Below are positions 1-6,320 of a DNA stretch of 27,778 nt, in pieces. A model generated the notes under the pieces. The model had not been told where the DNA came from, ran no database searches, and saw only the letters and a program-made list of their open reading frames with translations. The translations under genes were made by a program, and so were the position numbers. Where the stretch lies: the NCBI GenBank assembly GCA_934230325.1, contig CAKQEP010000014.1, positions 1 through 27,778 on the forward strand. The letters are read 5' to 3'. The DNA is from an uncultured Clostridia bacterium (GTDB taxonomy: Bacteria; Bacillota; Clostridia; Christensenellales; CAG-314). Each line of letters opens with the position of its first letter. The first letter of the stretch is position 1.

Positions 1-376
1 AAAGCAAAGTATTATTACTCTTGCGAATGCGGAGAAAAAGGCACCGAAACCTTTAAAGTCGGTGAGCCGCTCGGTCACGAATTTACTAATTACGTTTCCG
101 ACGGCAACGCTACTTGCACAAAAGACGGTACAAAGACCGCAAAATGCAACCGCTGTAACGAAACGGATACTATTACCGACGAAGGCAGTAAGTTAAATCA
201 TACTTATTCAAAACAAGTAGTCAACGAAACTTACCTTGCAGCCGAAGCAACTTGTACCGAAAAAGCAAAGTATTATTACTCTTGCGAATGCGGAGAAAAA
301 GGCACCGAAACCTTTAAAGTCGGTGAGCCGCTCGGTCACGAATTTACTAATTACGTTTCCGACGGCAACGCTACTT
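1..376 (+). repeat. tandem Cys-rich module, 261-bp period
   Basis: Bases 1-115 recur exactly at 262-376, a period of 87 codons, inside the LRR surface protein gene. The encoded module carries a CECG turn, a single Cys in ATCT and a CNRC pair. The second copy replaces the ATC cysteine by Tyr and ends with a wider CNHTDC pair. The exact DNA identity over 115 bp suggests recent duplication or gene conversion. More copies may lie upstream of the window. Cys spacing is suggestive of a small metal-binding fold, but this is inference. Confidence 0.85.
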
Positions 377-3099
377 ATGAAAAGGACGGAACCAAAACAG
401 CCCATTGCAATCATACCGATTGCACCGTTACCGACACGATAACCGACAAAGGCAGTAAACTCGAAAGCAAAATGTCTTTTAAAACGCTTTCCGTAGGCGA
501 AAAGAATATGGACGGAAACATTCCCGTTTACGGGAAAGTTCCCAACGCTCAAAAAACATACTCCTTTATTGACGAAATTGAAATCGTTGGAATTATTAAA
601 TACGTAGTATCTTTAGATGTTTACGGAATACAGCAGGTTGCGACAAAAACCATTCCTTTAAACGAAGGGGATAATACAGTTTATATTATAGAACAACTTG
701 ACGGAAACCCGAAAGCAATATACGAAGTAACCATTAGAAGAATAGCAATTTATACGGTATCTTTCAACACAAACGGCGGCACGGCGGTAAGCAGCCAAAA
801 GGTAGAAGAAGGTTCTTTAATTGTCGAACCTACAACAGAAAGAAAAGGCTATACCTTTATAGGTTGGAATTACGATTTTTCTCAACCGATAATCAAAGAT
901 ACAACCATAACCGCCACTTGGTCGCCCAACACCGACACTCCTTATAAGGTTGAATATTACTTGGAAAATATAGAAGATAACAATTACACTTTGTATGAAA
1001 CGCTTAATTTACAAGGAACAACCGACGCTATCGCAACGGCAGAGCAAAAAACTTACGAGCACTTTACTTTTGACGAGCACAGCAGCACTCTGAGCAGTAA
1101 TATCGCAAGCGACGGAAATCTTGTATTAAAACTGTATTACAAGAGAAATACTTATACTTTATATAACGAAAATACGTCTTATGGCAATATCACAAACGCA
1201 ACAAATCAAAAATACGGCGCAACAATAAAATGCGTTGCCACCGAATATTTGGGTTGCGAATTTGTAGGCTGGTTTAAAGACGAAAATTTGTTATCGTCCG
1301 AAAAAGAATATACTTTCAAAATCGAAAGCAACGTAATTGCAAAGTTTAAAGTTAAAGACGAAATGTCAAATTTTTACTTTGAATCTTACGTTGACACATG
1401 TAAGATAACGGGGTTAAAGGATAAAACAGCTTCTGAAATTATAATACCCGCTTACGTTACTTCTATAGGTCAAAGTGCATTCTCTGGTTGTAGCGGACTT
1501 ACGAGTATTACAATCCCCGACAGCGTTACTTCTATCGGCGAGTATACGTTTAAGGCTTGTAGCGGACTTACGAGCGTAACTATAGGTAGCGGCGTGACCT
1601 CTATCGGTGACTCTGCATTTAGGGATTGTAGCGGACTAACGAGTGTAACTATCGGGAACAGCGTTACTTCTATCGGTGAACTTGCATTCTTTGGTTGTAG
1701 CAGACTTGAAAATATTTATATAACCGATTTAACGGCATGGTGCAATATGCAAGGATTATATTTTCTTATGGATTGCGGTTCAGGCAACAAAAAACTGTAC
1801 TTAAATAACGAACTTATAACAAATCTAATAATTCCCGACAGCGTTACCTCTATAGGTGATAGTGCGTTCTTTCGTTGTAGAGGACTTACGAGTGTAATTA
1901 TCGGCAATAGCGTTACTTCTATAGGTAATGGTGCGTTCTATGATTGTGAAGGACTTACGAGTATAATTATCGGCAATAGCGTTACTTCTATAGGCACTAG
2001 TGCATTCTATGGTTGTAGCGGACTTACGAGTATTACAATTCCCGACAGCGTTACTTCTATAGGTAATTATGCGTTCTATGATTGTAGTAGACTTGAAAAT
2101 ATTTATATAACCGATTTAACGGCTTGGTGCAATATGCAAGGATTATATTTTCTTATGAATTACGGTTCAGGCAACAAAAAACTGTATTTAAATAACGAAC
2201 TTATAACAAATCTCGTAATCCCCGACGGCGTTACTTCTATCGGTGAACGTACGTTCTCTTATTGTAGAGGACTTACGAGTGTAATTATCGGCAATAGCGT
2301 TACTTATATCGGTGAGGATGCGTTCTCTGGTTGTAGTAGACTTACGAGTGTAATTATAGACAATAGCGTTACTTCTATAGGTAATGGTGCGTTCTCTGGT
2401 TGTGAAGGACTTACGAGTATTACAATTCCCGACAGCGTTACTTCTATAGGCCAAAATGCATTCAACGGTTGTAGCGGTCTTATAAACGTAACTATCGGCA
2501 ATAGCGTTACTTCTATAGGTAATTATGCGTTTTTGGGTTGTAGCGGACTTACGAGCGTGACTATCGGCAATAGTGTTATTTCTATCGGTGAACGTACGTT
2601 CTATGGTTGTGAAGGACTTACGAGTATAATAATACCTGATAGCGTAACTTCTATCGGTAATGGTGCGTTCTCTTATTGTAGAGGACTTACGAGTATTACA
2701 ATCCCCGACAGCGTTACTTCTATAGGCAAGTATGCGTTATCTGGTTGTAGTGGATTTAAAAGTATTACAATCCCCGACAGCGTTACTTCTATAGGCGAGT
2801 ATGCGTTATCTGATTGTAGTGGACTTAAAAGTATTACAATTCCCGACAGCGTTACCACTATAGGTGAGTATGCATTCAACGGTTGTAGCGGACTTGAAAC
2901 AGTATTTTACAAAGGGACAGTCAAACAATGGAATCAAATTACAATCAGATGGGACAACGACAATTTAATCGGTGCGCGGCGGTATTATTACAGCGAAAAC
3001 GAGCCCGCCCTTAACTCCGACGGTACTGCTTATGACAACGACTACTGGCATTACGACGTCGACGGCAAAACCCCCGTCATTTGGAAAAAAGAAAACTAA
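1..3099 (+). CDS. BspA-like leucine-rich repeat surface protein, 5' end outside the window
   Basis: The frame is open from base 1 to a TAA at 3097-3099, so this is the last 1032 residues of a larger protein. An ATG at 472 lies mid-frame and is not a real start. In-window order: two Cys-rich modules (about residues 1-157, with CEC and CNRC pairs), a beta-rich linker, an InlB-type (Listeria-Bacteroides) repeat at about 250-307 (FNTNGG...GYTFIGW...ATW), a second spacer, then about 18 LRR_5/BspA units built on the motif VTSIGxxAFxGCSGLTSVTI (about residues 480-965), and a Trp/Tyr-rich tail. LRR_5 arrays with InlB repeats are known from secreted or cell-surface adhesion proteins of gut Firmicutes, Bacteroides and Trichomonas. 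No LPXTG sorting signal or C-terminal membrane helix is seen. The signal peptide, if any, lies upstream. The ligand is unknown. Confidence 0.9.
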   Translation, partial: KAKYYYSCECGEKGTETFKVGEPLGHEFTNYVSDGNATCTKDGTKTAKCNRCNETDTITDEGSKLNHTYSKQVVNETYLAAEATCTEKAKYYYSCECGEKGTETFKVGEPLGHEFTNYVSDGNATYEKDGTKTAHCNHTDCTVTDTITDKGSKLESKMSFKTLSVGEKNMDGNIPVYGKVPNAQKTYSFIDEIEIVGIIKYVVSLDVYGIQQVATKTIPLNEGDNTVYIIEQLDGNPKAIYEVTIRRIAIYTVSFNTNGGTAVSSQKVEEGSLIVEPTTERKGYTFIGWNYDFSQPIIKDTTITATWSPNTDTPYKVEYYLENIEDNNYTLYETLNLQGTTDAIATAEQKTYEHFTFDEHSSTLSSNIASDGNLVLKLYYKRNTYTLYNENTSYGNITNATNQKYGATIKCVATEYLGCEFVGWFKDENLLSSEKEYTFKIESNVIAKFKVKDEMSNFYFESYVDTCKITGLKDKTASEIIIPAYVTSIGQSAFSGCSGLTSITIPDSVTSIGEYTFKACSGLTSVTIGSGVTSIGDSAFRDCSGLTSVTIGNSVTSIGELAFFGCSRLENIYITDLTAWCNMQGLYFLMDCGSGNKKLYLNNELITNLIIPDSVTSIGDSAFFRCRGLTSVIIGNSVTSIGNGAFYDCEGLTSIIIGNSVTSIGTSAFYGCSGLTSITIPDSVTSIGNYAFYDCSRLENIYITDLTAWCNMQGLYFLMNYGSGNKKLYLNNELITNLVIPDGVTSIGERTFSYCRGLTSVIIGNSVTYIGEDAFSGCSRLTSVIIDNSVTSIGNGAFSGCEGLTSITIPDSVTSIGQNAFNGCSGLINVTIGNSVTSIGNYAFLGCSGLTSVTIGNSVISIGERTFYGCEGLTSIIIPDSVTSIGNGAFSYCRGLTSITIPDSVTSIGKYALSGCSGFKSITIPDSVTSIGEYALSDCSGLKSITIPDSVTTIGEYAFNGCSGLETVFYKGTVKQWNQITIRWDNDNLIGARRYYYSENEPALNSDGTAYDNDYWHYDVDGKTPVIWKKEN
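1438..2900 (+). repeat. array of about 18 leucine-rich repeat units, 69-bp period
   Basis: Units of 23 codons repeat in frame with phrases such as agcgttacttctatagg and ggacttacgagt almost unchanged from unit to unit. Two irregular 43-codon inserts interrupt the regular period. High identity at the DNA level, including third codon positions, points to recent expansion or homogenisation, unlike the diverged LRR units of the gene at 19457-27778. Confidence 0.9.
1702..2213 (+). repeat. duplicated 125-bp non-LRR insert in the repeat array
   Basis: The block 1702-1826 recurs at 2089-2213 (offset 387 bp, 129 codons) with only a few substitutions. It encodes a segment beginning LENIYITDLTAWCNMQG and ending LYLNNELITNL that replaces a normal unit. 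Such inserts are familiar in LRR_5 proteins. Here the copy appears to have moved together with its flanking LRR units, as in unequal crossover. Confidence 0.8.
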
Positions 3100-3169
3100 A
3101 CTTGTCAACGAGTACCTTTTTCTTTTTGCAAAACAAAAACATGGCTGTATCGCTTTTTTTGCGGCAAAT

Positions 3170-3206
3170 GGGGAGAAACAGCGGTTGTTTCTCCCCTCTT
3201 TTTTTT
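3170..3206 (+). terminator. intrinsic terminator of the LRR protein gene
   Basis: An 11-bp perfect stem (ggggagaaaca at 3170-3180 with tgtttctcccc at 3186-3196) with a 5-nt loop is followed by a T-rich tract through 3206. It lies 70 bp after the stop codon. Confidence 0.85.
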
Positions 3207-3431
3207 GAGTTTTTTTGAGTTTTTTGAGTTTTTTATTCCGTCAAAATGTAAGCATTTTGTTAGTTTTGTTATTTTGCCGTTTTTAATAAATCGCTCATCG
3301 CTTTTGACCTATAATGTGCGCGCTCGCTTATCTTATCCTTGTCGCAGTGCCGTGATAAATAGTTTGTTTTGAGATTATGACAATGGGTTTTGGCGGTTTT
3401 GTCCCCTGTTTTGCCAAATATTATGACATTG
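3207..3431. other. intergenic region without a gene
   Basis: Starts with three short tttttgag repeats just after the terminator. A 7-bp hairpin (caaaatg 3242-3248 with cattttg 3253-3259) followed by T-rich DNA could be a backup terminator. At 3288-3308 aaatcgctcatcgcttttgac resembles one arm of the repeats at 4753-5023 and may be a decayed copy. No coding potential is seen. Confidence 0.5.
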
Positions 3432-3460
3432 TTGACAAAATCAATAAATCGTGATATTAT
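3432..3460 (+). promoter_or_regulatory. sigma-A type promoter of the diguanylate cyclase gene
   Basis: TTGACA (3432-3437), a 17-bp spacer, then TATTAT (3455-3460). The ribosome binding site AAAGGAGG (3481-3488) and ATG (3496) follow. This position rules out an in-frame GTG at 3451 as the start, because that lies within the promoter. Confidence 0.75.
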
Positions 3461-3495
3461 TTAAGGTAATTAGTTTAGGTAAAGGAGGTACGCAA

Positions 3496-4677
3496 ATGCC
3501 ACCGTCTGCATATTTGTATTGCGAAATATGTTTTATCGGCATAATTATTTTCGCTATCATTTTAATACACTCCTTACTCAACGCCCAAAAAACTACCGAA
3601 GACGTTATTTTTATCTGCATCACCGTTTGTCTTATCGTCGTGAGCGTTTTTGACGCGCTTTGGGGGTTGGCGGAAAGCGGAACGATAAGTTCGAGCAGAT
3701 TTTTTAATTATCTGTGCAACTATTTTTACTACTTCTTTACCGTGTGCGCGGCGGGGTTGTGGTTTGTTTATTCCGAAAGAATGCAAAACGAAAAAATTCT
3801 CAAAACCAAAAAAGGTATGTTTGCCGTCGTTGCGATTTTTGTTGCCGTCGCGTTTTTTATCGCTTTGACTGCTTTCACAAAATTAGTGTTTTATATCGAC
3901 CAAGACAACCACTACCAACGCGGAAAACTGTTCTTTTTGCCGGTGGCGGTTATTTACTCGTTTTGGTCGTACTCCGCCATCAAAGCGTTGGTTAAATCCT
4001 TAAACAAGCAAAACTATATGATTAGGTCGAGATATTTTTTGCTCTCGCTGTTTACCGTGATACAAGGTCTTTTCACCCTGATACAGAACGTGGGAATACA
4101 CAATCTTCCCACGCAGTGCATAGGTTCGGCGTTTATGCTGTTGCTGGTTCATCTTAATCACCAAAACATTCTCATTACCGTTGACCCGATGACAAAACTA
4201 AACAACCGCAGTCAGATGTTGCGGTATCTCTCGCACAAATTCAACGCAAAGTCCAACGGAAAAAGTTTGTATCTTCTTATGGTAGACGCCGACGGGTTTA
4301 AGGCGATAAACGACGTAAACGGACACATAGAAGGCGACTCCGCGCTAATAAAAATTGCAGACGTGCTAAAAAGCGCAGTGCCGCACGACTACCATATTTC
4401 GAGGTACGGCGGCGACGAATTTACCGTCATAGGCGAGGCGGAGAAGGAACAAGACATCGTTAACCTTTGCAACGACATTTACGGCGCGCTTGCGGAATAC
4501 AACGAGCAGTCAACCGCTCCGTACGATTTGTCGGTGAGTATCGGGTACGCCAAAAAATCCGAAACGACCAAGACGATAGCCGACCTTATTTTGCAAGCCG
4601 ATACGGAATTGTATAAGGAAAAGAAGCGTAAATTTGTCAACGCCGACTTTTTACTTGGCGCAAAGCAAGAAATTTAA
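3496..4677 (+). CDS. membrane-bound GGDEF diguanylate cyclase
   Basis: This 393-residue protein would make cyclic di-GMP from two GTP at the cytoplasmic membrane. Residues 1-220 are hydrophobic with about seven possible membrane helices. A linker with the usual DxxTxLxNR-like entry (DPMTKLNNR, 230-238) leads to a GGDEF domain. The metal-binding region MVDADGFKAINDVNGHxxGD is at about 262-281, and the active-site GGDEF is intact at 305-309, preceded by RY. The inhibitory I-site (RxxD five residues before GGDEF) is absent: the positions read PHDY. The start is set by AAAGGAGG 8 bp upstream of the ATG. It is a single-gene unit with its own promoter and terminator. The membrane region may sense a signal, but no named sensor domain is recognised. 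GGDEF assignment is firm; the signal is unknown. Confidence 0.9.
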   Translation: MPPSAYLYCEICFIGIIIFAIILIHSLLNAQKTTEDVIFICITVCLIVVSVFDALWGLAESGTISSSRFFNYLCNYFYYFFTVCAAGLWFVYSERMQNEKILKTKKGMFAVVAIFVAVAFFIALTAFTKLVFYIDQDNHYQRGKLFFLPVAVIYSFWSYSAIKALVKSLNKQNYMIRSRYFLLSLFTVIQGLFTLIQNVGIHNLPTQCIGSAFMLLLVHLNHQNILITVDPMTKLNNRSQMLRYLSHKFNAKSNGKSLYLLMVDADGFKAINDVNGHIEGDSALIKIADVLKSAVPHDYHISRYGGDEFTVIGEAEKEQDIVNLCNDIYGALAEYNEQSTAPYDLSVSIGYAKKSETTKTIADLILQADTELYKEKKRKFVNADFLLGAKQEI

Positions 4678-4697
4678 ACGGATTGCTTTTTTACATC

Positions 4698-4735
4698 AAA
4701 AATGGAGAAACAAACACTGTTTCTCCATTTTTTTA
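4698..4735 (+). terminator. intrinsic terminator after the diguanylate cyclase gene
   Basis: The stem ggagaaaca (4704-4712) / tgtttctcc (4718-4726) is extended by an A-run/T-run pair, with loop aacac and a T tract through 4734. The A-run before the stem could let it work in both directions, serving the convergent icd side weakly. Its stem core is the same nine bases as the terminator at 3170-3206. Confidence 0.85.
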
Positions 4736-4752
4736 GTTTTTTATAATGTACG

Positions 4753-4828
4753 CTTCCGCGAGATTGCCACGTCGCGATTTTTTTATTGCTTTGTTTTTTT
4801 AACTTAAAAATCGCTCCTCGCAATGACA
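4753..4828. repeat. palindromic MITE-like repeat, copy A
   Basis: It begins cttccgcgagattgccacgt, continues cgcgattttttt, has an AT-rich centre, and ends aaaaatcgctcctcgcaatgaca. The two ends are inverted relatives of each other (ATTGC...GCGATTTTT on both strands), so the unit can fold into an imperfect hairpin with an internal loop. A near copy lies at 4945-5023. The arms resemble a motif of the type CATTGCGAGGAGCGA that I recall as widespread in bacterial intergenic DNA; a search would confirm this. Confidence 0.7.
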
Positions 4829-4838
4829 TATAAAAATT

Positions 4839-4864
4839 AATTGCCACGTCGTCGCTGCACCGCC
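4839..4864. repeat. partial arm of the palindromic repeat
   Basis: aattgccacgtcgtcgctgc shares the first 11-12 bases of the left arm of copies A and B and then diverges. It looks like a solo half element between the two full copies. Confidence 0.4.
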
Positions 4865-4944
4865 CAAAGGCTTGGCGTTTTGTAGTGTTTGCCTATATGC
4901 ATATAGCAAATTGCGTATTTGTACTTTCGCTTGCATATGGTTCA
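4865..4944. other. spacer with a perfect 14-bp palindrome
   Basis: ctatatgcatatag at 4893-4906 is a perfect palindrome. It could be a protein-binding site or chance in AT-rich DNA. Otherwise nothing is recognised between the two repeat copies. Confidence 0.35.
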
Positions 4945-5023
4945 CTTCCGTGCGATTGCCACGTCGCGATTTTTTTTGTTGTTTAATTTTACTAAATTTA
5001 AAAAATCGCTCCTCGCAATGACA
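4945..5023. repeat. palindromic MITE-like repeat, copy B
   Basis: Same layout as copy A: cttccgtgcgattgccacgt with cgcgatttttttt, AT-rich centre, aaaaaatcgctcctcgcaat ending gaca. The arms match copy A nearly exactly while the centres differ. On the minus strand it sits just downstream of icd, where its T-run hairpin could help end the citrate operon transcript. Confidence 0.7.
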
Positions 5024-5086
5024 CTTCGGTTAATCCTGCTCGGTTAACGTACTAAATTGTTCTCGCTTGTTAAATACAAACTGTTT

Positions 5087-6301
5087 TTAAGCAAGAAGTT
5101 TTTCCAAACGTTGTCTTATTGCTTGAAGGAATTGCAAGCTGTTGACAGACGTCGGTTTTACGTCGCCTTCTACGAGGTTGATAAGGTCCTTTGTCATAAT
5201 ACCTTCGTTGAGGGTTTGGATACACGCTTCTTCCAACTTTTCGCCGTATTTGACCAACTCGGGCAGATTGTCGAGTTCGCCGCGTTTTTTAAATGCGCCG
5301 CTCCACGCAAAAATAGTAGCCATCGGGTTTGTAGATGTTTCTTCACCTTTAAGGTATTTGTAGTAGTGGCGAGTAACCGTGCCGTGAGCGGCTTCGTACT
5401 CGTATTTTCCGTCGGGGGAAACCAAAACGGAAGTCATCATAGCAAGGCTGCCGAATGCGGTGGAAACCATATCGCTCATAACGTCGCCGTCATAGTTTTT
5501 GCATGCCCAAATATAACCGCCTTCACTGCGGATAACGCGCGCTACTGCGTCGTCAATCAACGTATAGAAGTATTCAAGACCGAGTTTTTCAAATTCTTCC
5601 TTATAATAGTTGTCGTACACGTCTTGGAAAATTTGCTTGAATGCGCCGTCGTACTTTTTGCTTATCGTATCTTTTGTCGCAAACCACAAATCTTGTTTTG
5701 TTGCGATAGCGTACTTAAAGCAACTGTGCGCAAAACTGTTGATGCTGGTATCTTTGTTGTGCATACCTTGCAAAACGCCGCCGCAATCCAACTTTTGAAT
5801 TACTAATTCTTCGTGCTTGCCGCTTACGCCGTCAAACACCAACTTTGCAGTGCCTGCTTCCGTCGTGCGGATTTCTACCGATTTGTATACGTCGCCGTAA
5901 GCGTGACGCGCGATAGTGATGGGTTTTTTCCAGTTTTTGACTACCGGCTTGATGCTGTCGATGACGATGGGAGCGCGGAACACCGTGCCGTCCAAAATGC
6001 TACGAATCGTGCCGTTGGGGCTTTTCCACATTTCTTTAAGGTTGTACTCGCTCATACGTTGAACGTTGGGAGTAATCGTGGCGCACTTGACTGCAACGCC
6101 GTACTTTTTGTTGGCGTTTGCCGCGTCTACGGTGACTTGGTCGTCGGTATCGTTGCGGTGAACGAGTCCGAGATCGTAGTACTCGGTTTTGAGGTCGACA
6201 AAGGGCAAAATCAATTCGTCTTTAATCATTTGCCACAAAATTCTGGTCATTTCGTCGCCGTCCATTTCTACCAACGGCGTGGTCATTTGAATCTTTTTCA
6301 T
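5087..6301 (-). CDS. icd: NADP-dependent isocitrate dehydrogenase, eukaryote-like subfamily
   Basis: Oxidative decarboxylation of isocitrate to 2-oxoglutarate with NADPH formation, in the cytoplasm. The 404-residue protein is full length and begins with the family signature EMDGDEMTRILW (residues 12-23). Substrate-binding arginines fall at R100 (KSPNGTIR), R109 (GTVFR) and R132 (ARHAYGD), the same numbers as in human IDH1. The metal/NADP part shows YDGDVMSDM and the loop EAAHGTVTRHYYKY. This is the homodimeric subfamily II type seen in eukaryotes and some gut bacteria, rather than the E. coli type. Start: ATG with AAGGAG 9-10 bp upstream. It is the last gene of the citrate operon, 19 bp after the aconitase-family gene, so the pair should be co-translated. 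Identification is firm. Confidence 0.95.
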   Translation of the reverse strand: MKKIQMTTPLVEMDGDEMTRILWQMIKDELILPFVDLKTEYYDLGLVHRNDTDDQVTVDAANANKKYGVAVKCATITPNVQRMSEYNLKEMWKSPNGTIRSILDGTVFRAPIVIDSIKPVVKNWKKPITIARHAYGDVYKSVEIRTTEAGTAKLVFDGVSGKHEELVIQKLDCGGVLQGMHNKDTSINSFAHSCFKYAIATKQDLWFATKDTISKKYDGAFKQIFQDVYDNYYKEEFEKLGLEYFYTLIDDAVARVIRSEGGYIWACKNYDGDVMSDMVSTAFGSLAMMTSVLVSPDGKYEYEAAHGTVTRHYYKYLKGEETSTNPMATIFAWSGAFKKRGELDNLPELVKYGEKLEEACIQTLNEGIMTKDLINLVEGDVKPTSVNSLQFLQAIRQRLEKLLA

Positions 6302-6320
6302 ATTTAATCTCCTTAAAATA

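Noticed and set aside
472..474. ATG as start of the left LRR protein
   Set aside because: The frame is open without a stop to base 1 and the upstream part encodes related Cys-rich modules; there is no ribosome binding site at 472.
1438..2900. CRISPR-like periodic repeats
   Set aside because: The 69-bp period is a multiple of three within an open frame and encodes LRR units; there are no unique spacers.
3451..3453. GTG as start of the diguanylate cyclase
   Set aside because: It falls within the -10 region of a good promoter, while the ATG at 3496 has AAAGGAGG at proper distance.
4891..4908. Palindrome in the repeat-rich gap as a strong operator
   Set aside because: It is a short AT-rich palindrome far from any start codon between convergent genes; kept only as a minor note.
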